From: Oscillibacter ruminantium GH1
GTDB lineage: Bacteria > Bacillota > Clostridia > Oscillospirales > Oscillospiraceae
Direction: 5' to 3'
Assembly (NCBI RefSeq): GCF_000307265.1
Contig: NZ_DF158897.1
Span: 62,001-126,000, forward strand
DNA: 64,000 nt
How positions within the stretch are numbered: the stretch's first letter is position 1; every line of letters begins with the position of its first letter. The notes under the pieces were generated by a model. It did no database searches and had not been told where the DNA came from. It saw nothing but the letters and a program-made list of their open reading frames with translations. The position numbers and the translations under genes are program-made. Below, piece after piece: positions 1-7,319 of this stretch.

Positions 1-41
1 GCGGCGTCCAATTCCACTCCGCAGTGTACGCAATAAGGCAT
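1..41 (-). CDS. Zinc-ribbon protein, N-terminal 13 codons only
   Basis: Reading leftward from an ATG at 41-39, the sequence encodes M-P-Y-C-V-H-C-G-V-E-L-D-A and then leaves the window. The CxxC pair at residues 4 and 7 is how many zinc-ribbon membrane proteins of Clostridia begin. A GAAAGGAA ribosome site lies about 11 nt upstream. The gene follows the acyltransferase at 179-1471 on the same strand, so the two probably share a transcript. From memory, DUF6320-type proteins (N-terminal zinc ribbon, then membrane segments) often sit beside such acyltransferases. The family assignment is inference because only the N-terminus is visible. Confidence 0.6.
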   Translation of the reverse strand, partial: MPYCVHCGVELDA

Positions 42-71
42 TTTATGACCATTCCTTTCGCATCGCTTCCG

Positions 72-110
72 GGCACAAAAGGCCATGAGACGAAATGGCC
101 CTATTGTGCC
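72..110. repeat. Interrupted inverted repeat (hairpin) between two minus-strand genes
   Basis: GGCACAA (72-78) pairs with TTGTGCC (104-110), and inside it GGCCAT (81-86) pairs with ATGGCC (95-100). A T-run follows on the plus strand only (113-117), so it does not look like a terminator for the minus-strand genes it separates. It lies in the untranslated leader of the zinc-ribbon gene. Confidence 0.5.
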
Positions 111-178
111 TGTTTTTCGGTTGCCCTCTAAGCGGCAAGAAAAACGCACGGAAATAAAGTCTGAACTTGTTTCAAATC

Positions 179-1471
179 CTATTCCCTTCTTCCCGTGTGC
201 GTTCGATTGCTCTCAATGTGAACGGGAAGTCCCTCCCGCACCAGAAAACGGAAAAATTCCCGCTCCGTATCCGCGTCCACCTGTGTCCCCGCCACGGTGA
301 TCTCCATGAGATTGCCATAGCTGATCGAGGCCACATGGGGTCGGGGAACGGTGGCCTGCCCCAGCACCACCTCCATGTGGTGGATGTGGGGCTGCATGGC
401 CTCCGGCACAGTAAACGCACCGGGGTTTGTAAATGTGGCGCTAAAGGGACGCACGCCCCGTGTCCGATAGTTGTGGGCCACAATGGGATTTTTCAGCACC
501 CGGGGAATCAATTGCAGCGCGCGGTTGGACTGGTAGCGGACATTTCGGGTGATTTGGGCCTGCATCTCCTGCGGTGTGGTGTGCAGCTTCATATAGTGGC
601 GCACCTGTGCCGCCACCTGCGCAAATTGGTATTCCCCCAGCGCCGGGTCGAAGCCGGGCTGAACGGTGACGAGGAAGTTTCGCAGCGTTTGCGACGGAAA
701 ATAGGGCCGCAGATTTACCGGGACCGCCAACGTCACAGGCCGCATCCGGTGGTAGTTCTCCCGCCGCTGCTTTTCCGCCAACACCCACAGCAGCGCCGCC
801 GCCAGATATTCCGTGACCGACACCTGATAGCTTCGCGCCTTTTCCCGCAGCTTGTCCACCGGCACAAAGCCCATTGTGACATGAAACGTGTAAAACGGTT
901 CCGCTTCCCCCCGGTTGGAGTAGGCCCGCTTCACCAGCGGCAGCCTCCGTGCGGCGGGGCCGACGTAACGGACGTAAGCATCCTCCAGCTCCTCCCGCCG
1001 GGGCGGCTCCCGCAGATCCAGCACCCCATCCCCCGCTGGAACATCCACGCCAATCTGCCGCAGATATTCCGCCAGCAGGGTGCGGAAAAAGGTCAGCGCC
1101 CCCGCACCATCCGCCAGCGCGTGAAAGGCCTCTATGGAGATGCGGTTTTGATAGTAATAAAAACGGACCAGCCACCCGGCGTCCTCATGGAACCGCACGG
1201 GCTGGCAGGGCGCAGATACATCCGCCTTCAAAAAAGGCCCCGGCGCGGTGTTGGGTTCGAAGTAATACCAGAACACCCCCCGCCGGATGCGCATGGTAAA
1301 GCCGGGAAAGCGTGGCATCACTTTGTCGATGGCGTTTTGCAGGGCGGCGGGAACCACCGGCTCCGTCATCACCGCCGAGAAGCGATACACCGCGGAATAC
1401 TCCTCCCGCTGGAGCGCGGAGTAGAGCACGCCCGCATTGTCCAGCTTATACCATTGTTTCTTTTTCGCCAT
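179..1471 (-). CDS. Condensation-fold acyltransferase (alcohol acetyltransferase-like)
   Basis: The 430-residue product resembles the alcohol acetyltransferase/PapA/NRPS-condensation superfamily, which moves an acyl group from a thioester to a hydroxyl or amine. The signature HxxxDG is present as H117-A-L-A-D121-G122, and the length suits a two-lobed chloramphenicol-acetyltransferase fold. No signal peptide or membrane segment is evident. The ATG at 1471 has a strong AAAGGAGG site. A zinc-ribbon gene follows on the same strand and an HSL-type esterase is divergent, suggesting an ester-making and ester-cleaving pair. Acyl donor and acceptor cannot be read from the sequence. Confidence 0.8.
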   Translation of the reverse strand: MAKKKQWYKLDNAGVLYSALQREEYSAVYRFSAVMTEPVVPAALQNAIDKVMPRFPGFTMRIRRGVFWYYFEPNTAPGPFLKADVSAPCQPVRFHEDAGWLVRFYYYQNRISIEAFHALADGAGALTFFRTLLAEYLRQIGVDVPAGDGVLDLREPPRREELEDAYVRYVGPAARRLPLVKRAYSNRGEAEPFYTFHVTMGFVPVDKLREKARSYQVSVTEYLAAALLWVLAEKQRRENYHRMRPVTLAVPVNLRPYFPSQTLRNFLVTVQPGFDPALGEYQFAQVAAQVRHYMKLHTTPQEMQAQITRNVRYQSNRALQLIPRVLKNPIVAHNYRTRGVRPFSATFTNPGAFTVPEAMQPHIHHMEVVLGQATVPRPHVASISYGNLMEITVAGTQVDADTEREFFRFLVREGLPVHIESNRTHTGRRE

Positions 1472-1492
1472 GGCGCGCCCTCCTTTTTTTAT

Positions 1493-1521
1493 ATATTACC
1501 ATGCGAAGACCTCTGCCGCAA
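1493..1521 (-). promoter_or_regulatory. Promoter of the acyltransferase gene
   Basis: On the minus strand a -35 TTGCGG (1521-1516) and a -10 TAATAT (1498-1493) are 17 nt apart, about 22 nt before the start codon. The spacing is ideal; the -35 is imperfect. Confidence 0.55.
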
Positions 1522-1736
1522 GAGTGAGCTGCCCGCTGTGGCCGCCCTCCAAGGCATATTTGCTTTCGGTGGGGCACAGAACGGACTGTGCCGCAACCCC
1601 AAAATAATTTGCCGGATACTATATTGTCTAACTTTTCAAGTGCTTCAAACCGAAAGCTAAGAAAAAGACGTGTGTTTTTTTGAAAACTATGCTATTATAG
1701 AGGCCCATTGATTGATTTTTATAAAGGAGGCCCGTT

Positions 1737-2693
1737 ATGGATCCGTCCCGCAAAGTGCTCAAAGGTGCGCTGGCGCAGCAGCGCAAGTCCGCCGAGACTC
1801 GCCGCCTCGCCCCCGCCATGCGGGTGCTCAAGGCCCTTCACAGCGCCGGTGCGCCGGAGGCGCAGACAGTGGAAGAATTGGAAAAACAGCGCCGGGGGCA
1901 GGAGCTTTTGGGCAATCTCACCGCCGACATGGCGGACATGAGCTGGGAGCCCTTTGACCTTGCTGGGATGCCCGCGGCATGGATGCGGATGCAGCGGCCG
2001 CATCGGCGCAAGCGCGCCGTGCTGTACTGCCACGGCGGCGGCTACACCAGCGGAAATCTGGGATACTCCAAGGTTCTCGCCTCCAAGCTGACCAAGGCCA
2101 CCGGTTATGATGTGCTGACCTTTGAATACCGTCTCGCCCCGGAACACCCTTACCCCGCTGCGGTGGAAGACGGACAGCGGGCATGGGACTATTTGATGCA
2201 GCTGGGCTACGGGGCGCGGGACGTGGTTTTGGCCGGAGACAGCGCGGGAGGCAATCTGGCTCTGGTGCTGTGCCACCGGCTGAAGGCCGCCGGGCGAATG
2301 CTGCCCGCGGCGCTGATCCTGATGTCCCCTTGGACGGATATGACCGCCTCCGGCCCGTCCTATGCGGAGCGAAAAGAGATCGACCCCATGCTGACCTTGG
2401 AATATATCCACAGCGTCCGGGCTGTGTACGCCGGGAATCAAGATCTGTGCAGCCCCAGCCTTTCCCCCCTGTTTGGGGATTTTGCGGGCTTTCCACCCAC
2501 CCTCATTCAGGTGGGAACCCATGAAATTCTATACTCCGACGCAGAGCAGCTGCGAAACGCCATGCTGTCGGCAGGAGCAGAGTGCCGATTAGAGGTCTGG
2601 GAGGACATGTGGCATGTTTTCCAAATGTTTCCGATTAAAAAAGCGGCGGCGGCCATGGAACAGATTACTCGATTCCTGCTGGAACTGCTTTAA
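1737..2693 (+). CDS. Alpha/beta hydrolase, hormone-sensitive-lipase family esterase
   Basis: The 318-residue protein has the HSL (family IV) esterase signatures: oxyanion-hole HGGG at 99-102, nucleophile elbow GDSAG with S169, a likely acid near D268 in THEILYSDA, and H293 in MWHVF. It should hydrolyse short or medium acyl esters in the cytoplasm, since no signal peptide is visible. AAAGGAGG lies just before the ATG. It is divergent from the condensation-fold acyltransferase, and the pairing suggests linked acyl-ester metabolism. The substrate is unknown. Confidence 0.88.
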   Translation: MDPSRKVLKGALAQQRKSAETRRLAPAMRVLKALHSAGAPEAQTVEELEKQRRGQELLGNLTADMADMSWEPFDLAGMPAAWMRMQRPHRRKRAVLYCHGGGYTSGNLGYSKVLASKLTKATGYDVLTFEYRLAPEHPYPAAVEDGQRAWDYLMQLGYGARDVVLAGDSAGGNLALVLCHRLKAAGRMLPAALILMSPWTDMTASGPSYAERKEIDPMLTLEYIHSVRAVYAGNQDLCSPSLSPLFGDFAGFPPTLIQVGTHEILYSDAEQLRNAMLSAGAECRLEVWEDMWHVFQMFPIKKAAAAMEQITRFLLELL

Positions 2694-2737
2694 AATCCGG
2701 GCAAAAGAAAATTTGCGCCGTTCCCGTCAGATTCCAG

Positions 2738-2766
2738 TTGATAATTTGAAAAATTTATAGTAGAAT
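2738..2766 (+). promoter_or_regulatory. Promoter of the SRP RNA gene
   Basis: A -35 TTGATA (2738-2743) and a -10 TAGAAT (2761-2766) are separated by exactly 17 nt in an AT-rich stretch. This predicts a start near 2773, just before the paired 5' end of the SRP RNA. Confidence 0.7.
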
Positions 2767-2781
2767 AAGAGTGTTCTGAAT

Positions 2782-2924
2782 CAAGTCCTCCGCTTGCAGC
2801 CGCGGAGCCGGTCTCGCGCAATGGACGCCCGCTAATCATGTCAGGCGGGGAACCGAGCAGCATCGTGCGGGATGTTCCATGTGCCGCGAGGGCGCCGGTT
2901 CCGCGGCTGCAAACGGAGGACTTG
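2782..2924 (+). ncRNA. ffs: Signal recognition particle RNA (4.5S/scRNA)
   Basis: The 5' end CAAGTCCTCCG (2782-2792) pairs perfectly with CGGAGGACTTG (2914-2924). A second helix joins GCAGCCGCGG near 2796 with CCGCGGCTGC near 2901. At the apex is the SRP domain IV signature: TCAGG, a GGAA tetraloop closed by GG/CC, then GAGCAGC (2840-2861). The RNA scaffolds Ffh for co-translational targeting. At about 143 nt it is longer than E. coli 4.5S but much shorter than Bacillus scRNA. Its place directly before dnaX is the common Firmicutes arrangement. The exact ends are inferred from base pairing. Confidence 0.9.
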
Positions 2925-2952
2925 TTCTGTTTATTGAAAGGAGATGTGGGAG

Positions 2953-4800
2953 ATGTATCAGGCGCTATACCGCAAGTGGCGGCCCAAAACGTTTTCTGAC
3001 GTGATTGGCCAGTCCCACATCACCGAAACGCTGAAGCGACAGGTGGCGGAAGGCCGAACGTCCCACGCCTACCTTTTCACCGGCACCCGGGGAACCGGCA
3101 AAACCACCTGTGCGAAAATTCTCGCCAAGGCGGTCAACTGCGAGCATCCGGTAGACGGCGATCCCTGCAATGTGTGCCCCAGCTGTCTGGGCATTGAAAA
3201 CGGCACGTTTTTGGATGTGCTGGAACTGGACGCCGCGTCCAACAACGGCGTGGATCAGGTCCGGGCCTTGCGGGACGAGGCGATTTATTCCCCTGCCAAC
3301 GTGAAAAAACGAGTCTATATTGTGGACGAGGTCCACATGCTGTCCGTTCCGGCGTTTAACGCTCTTTTGAAAATTTTGGAGGAGCCGCCGGAGCATCTCA
3401 TGTTCATTCTGGCGACCACGGAGCTGCACAAGGTTCCCGCCACCATTTTGTCCCGCTGTCAGCGGTATTCCTTTAAGCGCATCACGCCCCGGGATGTGGA
3501 GAAACGGCTCACCTTTGTCGCCGGGCAGGAAGGCATCGATCTGAAGCCGGACGGCGCGGAGCTTTTGAGCCGTCTGGCGGACGGAGCCTTGCGGGACGGA
3601 CTGAGCCTTTTGGATCAGTGCGCCGCGGCAGGAGGGGTGATTGATTCCGCCGCCGTGCTAGAGGTTTTGGGCCTTGCTGGAAATCTCCAGACCGCCCAGC
3701 TGATGGACTGCATTTTGCAGCGGGACGCGAAGGCGGCGCTTCTGCTTTTGAACCAGCTGTACGCCGGGGGCAAGGACGTGGGTGCCGTTTTGAACGAGCT
3801 GTCCACCCTGACCCGGGACCTGCTTCTGCGCCGGACCGCCCCGGAGGGCGGAGCCGCGCTGCTGTCCGGCGGCTTTGACGCCGCCACACTGGACAGACTG
3901 GAACGGGACGTACCCGGCAGCCGCCTTTTGTATCTGGCCACCACCTTGCAGCGCTCCACGGCTGATCTCTATTATAGTTCCAACCGCCGCACGGACGCGG
4001 AGCTTTGTCTCCTGCGCCTTTGCGACGAAACGCTTTCCGGCGATCTCAGCGCCCTCACCGCCCGCATTCAGCGCGCGGAGGACACGCTGGCCCGTCTCCC
4101 GGCGCTGATGAGCAGCGGCGCTCTTCCCCAGCAGGAGGAGTCCGCTCCGGCCCGTTCCGCGCCGAAAGCACCTGTGCGGGAACCTGCGCAAAAGCCCGCC
4201 GTGAAAACATCTCCCGCTCCGGCGGATGCGCCCCCTTGGGACGAGGAAAAACCGCCTCTGCCAGAGGAACCGCCCTTTGACGAGGAGCGCCCCCCCCTTC
4301 CGGAAGAACCGCCGGAGACGGGTGATCCGTCTTTCCCGGAAAGGTTTACGGCAGTGGAACCACACTCAGAGCCTTTGGCTGTTCACGCCTCGGCTCCGCC
4401 TGCCGCACAGGAACCAACCGCCCCCCCGCCCGCAATCCGCGCGGCAGAATCCGCCCCGGCGGAAAGCGTCTCCGGTGCAACCGGCGGCGCGGCGTGGTGG
4501 CGAGCGTTGGCGGAGGAATGCAAGGGTCGTCTCCCGCCCATGTACCGGGCGTTTCTGGACAAGTGCAAGGGCGAGCTGAAGGACGGCACGGTCACGGTCT
4601 ATGCCCCCGACGAAATTGTAAAGGGCCGGTTGGACAACGACCGGGTTCTGAGCGCTTTGCAGGAGCTTGGCGCGTTAAAGGCCGGCGGGCCGGTAACAGT
4701 TCGCTTTTCCGTGGGCAGCGGCCCCGTCTCCTCGCCGGAGGACAAACTGTTGGATTTGATCCAGATGGGAAGTCAGCTGGACCATTTCACCGTTCAGTAA
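2953..4800 (+). CDS. dnaX: DNA polymerase III subunits gamma/tau
   Basis: DnaX is the clamp-loader ATPase that opens the beta clamp. Numbered from the ATG at 2953 (AAAGGAG 9 nt upstream; the in-frame ATG at 2944 overlaps this site), it has the classic MYQALYRKWRP start, Walker A GTRGTGKT at 44-51, zinc-module cysteines 63, 72, 75 and 78, and DEVH at 125-128. The 615-residue length fits tau. Residues about 390-510 form a proline- and glutamate-rich linker with repeated PPLPEEPP blocks before a C-terminal domain. It follows the SRP RNA and precedes ybaB. Confidence 0.97.
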   Translation: MYQALYRKWRPKTFSDVIGQSHITETLKRQVAEGRTSHAYLFTGTRGTGKTTCAKILAKAVNCEHPVDGDPCNVCPSCLGIENGTFLDVLELDAASNNGVDQVRALRDEAIYSPANVKKRVYIVDEVHMLSVPAFNALLKILEEPPEHLMFILATTELHKVPATILSRCQRYSFKRITPRDVEKRLTFVAGQEGIDLKPDGAELLSRLADGALRDGLSLLDQCAAAGGVIDSAAVLEVLGLAGNLQTAQLMDCILQRDAKAALLLLNQLYAGGKDVGAVLNELSTLTRDLLLRRTAPEGGAALLSGGFDAATLDRLERDVPGSRLLYLATTLQRSTADLYYSSNRRTDAELCLLRLCDETLSGDLSALTARIQRAEDTLARLPALMSSGALPQQEESAPARSAPKAPVREPAQKPAVKTSPAPADAPPWDEEKPPLPEEPPFDEERPPLPEEPPETGDPSFPERFTAVEPHSEPLAVHASAPPAAQEPTAPPPAIRAAESAPAESVSGATGGAAWWRALAEECKGRLPPMYRAFLDKCKGELKDGTVTVYAPDEIVKGRLDNDRVLSALQELGALKAGGPVTVRFSVGSGPVSSPEDKLLDLIQMGSQLDHFTVQ

Positions 4801-4822
4801 AAACAGTCCGAGACTGTTTTTT
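4797..4822 (+). terminator. Hairpin with T-run after dnaX
   Basis: AAAACAGTC and GACTGTTTT form a 9-bp stem around a 3-nt loop, ending in six T residues directly after the dnaX stop. The stem is AT-rich, so it may only attenuate transcription into ybaB. Confidence 0.5.
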
Positions 4823-4902
4823 GGCTGTGCGGCCCCACCGCTGCGCGGGGCCGGCGGCCGCCTATAAAGGAAAAAAACATCTTGATAAAGGAGCAGACAG
4901 TT

Positions 4903-5271
4903 ATGAGTTACAGTGCCCGCCGCGGATTTACCAGCGGCAGTATGCGCCCCACCGGGGCCGCCCGCCAGCAGGAGATGCAGCAGAAGATTCAGGAGATGCA
5001 GGCAGCCATGACCGCCGCGCAGGACGCGGTGGAGGTTCAGGAATTTACCGCAAGCGTTGGCGGCGGCGTGGTCGAAGCCAAGGTCAACGGCAAGAAGGAA
5101 GTTCTGGGCGTGACCATTAAGCCGGAGGCGGTGGACCCCGAGGATGTGGAGATGCTGCAGGATCTGGTCGTCTCCGCTGTCAACGAGGCTCTGCGTCAGG
5201 CCAGCGAGGCCATGGAAAACAGCCTGAACACCGCCACCGGCGGCATGGATCTGGGCGGCCTGTCCTTTTAA
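4903..5271 (+). CDS. ybaB: YbaB/EbfC family nucleoid-associated protein
   Basis: This 122-residue DNA-binding protein belongs to the YbaB/EbfC family, small dimers that coat DNA and are usually encoded between dnaX and recR. Typical features are the QQEMQQKIQEMQAAM helix and the EFTASVGGGVVEAKVNGKKEVLGV strand region. The ATG at 4903 (MSYSARRG) has AAAGGAG 9 nt upstream; an upstream in-frame TTG overlaps that site and is not used. The usual partner recR is absent, because a terminator and an unrelated gene follow. Confidence 0.93.
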   Translation: MSYSARRGFTSGSMRPTGAARQQEMQQKIQEMQAAMTAAQDAVEVQEFTASVGGGVVEAKVNGKKEVLGVTIKPEAVDPEDVEMLQDLVVSAVNEALRQASEAMENSLNTATGGMDLGGLSF

Positions 5272-5285
5272 AATTTACTACAAAA

Positions 5286-5316
5286 AGTCCGCAGGCTTTG
5301 CCGTGCGGGCTTTTTT
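5286..5316 (+). terminator. Terminator of the dnaX-ybaB unit
   Basis: AGTCCGCA (5286-5293) pairs with TGCGGGCT (5304-5311) and runs into six T residues. Confidence 0.85.
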
Positions 5317-5332
5317 CTAAATTGGAGGCAAT

Positions 5333-7105
5333 ATGCGAAGTACGCTTTTAAAATTATTCTCCGCCGCTCTGGCCCTTGTCCTGCTTACAGGACTGGGGGG
5401 CTGCGGCGGACGGAAGCCAGCATTTTCCGACGGCTCCGCAGCGCTTGCCTACGTGCCGCTGGATGACCGACCGGACAACGTGGAGCGGGCCGAATATCTG
5501 GCGGAATCTCTGGACTATGAATTGCGGATGCCGGACGTCGATCTGTATGCCACAAAGCTGGACGGCCAGCCCCGCAACGCCAACGGAACGCAGTCCGGCG
5601 ACCGGGCCGCGCTGTACGAATGGGTGCTGGCCCAAGAGGACGCGGGCTGCGACCGCTACGTCCTCTCTTTGGACCAACTGCTTTCCGGCGGGCTGGTCAG
5701 CTCCCGCGCCATGACCGGGGAGCGCTCCGTGACGCTGACCGACGGCGCGACACTGACTGAGACAGAGCTTCTGGAAAACCTTATCACCCTGCTCTCCAAG
5801 GATACAAACAACCAAGTCTGGCTGCTGGACAGTGTGATGCGCCTTGCCCCCACGGTGGGATACGGCGGCTTCGGCCTCAACGAGTATAACGCTCTGCGGG
5901 ATTATGGCATTGCGGCCCGGCCCCATCTGAGCGGGGACGCATTAAGCGTGGAAAACATCGTGGAGGACTACCGTCTGGGAGCCGACGGCGAGGAACTGAC
6001 CATTTCTTCGGCAGAGCCACTGCCGGATGGCGCGGTGGAAACTTATCTGGCGGCCCGCGCCCGAAAGCTGCGGCTCAGCGCCCACCTGTTGGGCGCGCTG
6101 AACGGCGCGGCTCAATCCAACTTTCATGTTTTGGTTGGCGTGGACGATTCCTCCGCCGAGGACAGCATTCAGAAAAACGAGATCGCCTACCTCTCCGCAA
6201 ATTTGCGGGACGGGGACGCGCTGCTCTCCGGCGTGGACGATCTGGCGTTTAAGGCCATTGCCAAGCTCTATCTGCAGGACTGCGGCTGGAACGGGGCAAA
6301 GGCCGCTGTGCGATACATCGGGGGGCTGGAGACACAGGCCGCCTGCGCCTACGACTATCAGCCGCTAAATGCGCTGGTGGACGCGCATTTGGCATTCTTT
6401 GGGATGGAGAAAACAGAAAAGCAGAAATCCGCCGATCTTCAGATTCTGGTGCTTACCGCCCCGGCAGAACCGGAACGGATTGGAGACTATGCGTGGGCGT
6501 TGACCAACGCCCTGAACGAGAATCAAAAAACCCATCTGCCCACCATTTTGATCGACGCGGCCAACGACGCCTACGGCACGGTTATTCACGACGCGATGAC
6601 ACAGCAGACAGACTTGGGGATGCTTCTGTCCTACTCCGGTTTTCTGGACATGGCCATCGTCACCGGAACCGCCATTTCCCACGGGGTGGCGCGGTACGCA
6701 TGGCTGACCTGCACGCCGGCCCCAGAAAAAGACGACAGCGCCAATACAGCCTTTGTCAAAGCCCTGTCCGACAGCGTAGTGAAGGACTTTGCCTATCGCA
6801 ACACCGTCCGCAACGACCTGTACGCCTATGTGCGGGATGAACTTGGCGGCAGCCCGGACAATTTCTATTGCCCGGAGATCGACCGCTTTGCGGTTCTCTC
6901 GGCGCTGGAGTCGGACATGGCAGTCTCCGCCGCGCCGGTTCTGGAAAATTTTAGGAGCGGAAAAATTCTTGTGAGCCTCTCCCCTTGGGCCGAGGCCGAC
7001 TGCGGGACACTGGCCCTCTCGAATTACCGCTTTCCATGGAACCGGGTATTCGAGATCGGTATGGACATCAACCGCCAAACAGCGGCCGAGAACGCAGCAC
7101 CCTGA
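5333..7105 (+). CDS. DUF4127 family lipoprotein
   Basis: The 590-residue product begins with a lipoprotein signal (basic MRSTLLK, hydrophobic stretch, lipobox L-G-G-C near residue 24) and should be anchored outside the membrane. The mature part opens with LAYVPLDDRPDN, the hallmark of DUF4127 proteins, which are common in Firmicutes and have no firmly assigned function. GGAGG lies just before the ATG at 5333. It stands alone between the ybaB terminator and prfB. I know of no biochemical role to assign. Confidence 0.8.
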   Translation: MRSTLLKLFSAALALVLLTGLGGCGGRKPAFSDGSAALAYVPLDDRPDNVERAEYLAESLDYELRMPDVDLYATKLDGQPRNANGTQSGDRAALYEWVLAQEDAGCDRYVLSLDQLLSGGLVSSRAMTGERSVTLTDGATLTETELLENLITLLSKDTNNQVWLLDSVMRLAPTVGYGGFGLNEYNALRDYGIAARPHLSGDALSVENIVEDYRLGADGEELTISSAEPLPDGAVETYLAARARKLRLSAHLLGALNGAAQSNFHVLVGVDDSSAEDSIQKNEIAYLSANLRDGDALLSGVDDLAFKAIAKLYLQDCGWNGAKAAVRYIGGLETQAACAYDYQPLNALVDAHLAFFGMEKTEKQKSADLQILVLTAPAEPERIGDYAWALTNALNENQKTHLPTILIDAANDAYGTVIHDAMTQQTDLGMLLSYSGFLDMAIVTGTAISHGVARYAWLTCTPAPEKDDSANTAFVKALSDSVVKDFAYRNTVRNDLYAYVRDELGGSPDNFYCPEIDRFAVLSALESDMAVSAAPVLENFRSGKILVSLSPWAEADCGTLALSNYRFPWNRVFEIGMDINRQTAAENAAP

Positions 7106-7213
7106 GGTGTGCGGAAAAAGCGAAGTCTCCAATCGGGGACTTTGCCTCCTTTTCGGGGCGGCTTTTGTATAAAAACCATTCCGTGACTGCCGACGCTCGA
7201 TGAAAGAACATTT

Positions 7214-7262
7214 TTTGTAAAAAACCGGCATGGGATGAAAAAAGCGGTTTTTCTTTACAAAC
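7214..7262. repeat. Inverted repeat upstream of prfB
   Basis: TTTGTAAA followed by AAACCG near 7214-7227 is mirrored by CGGTTT and TTTACAAA near 7245-7262. The right arm overlaps the prfB -35 element, so it could be an operator or the end of the preceding transcript. Confidence 0.4.
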
Positions 7263-7282
7263 CGGGTAAACTCCTATATAAT
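7254..7282 (+). promoter_or_regulatory. Promoter of prfB
   Basis: A -35 TTTACA (7254-7259) and a consensus -10 TATAAT (7277-7282) are separated by 17 nt, about 37 nt before the chosen start codon. Confidence 0.75.
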
Positions 7283-7319
7283 ATTTGGGCTGATGAAAAT
7301 GTGGAATGGAGAATATGCC

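Noticed and set aside
167-1660. 497-codon plus-strand reading opposite the acyltransferase gene
   Set aside because: It is a GC-rich antisense shadow with long His/Arg-rich composition, no ribosome site and no family resemblance, while the minus-strand gene has HxxxDG and a strong ribosome site.
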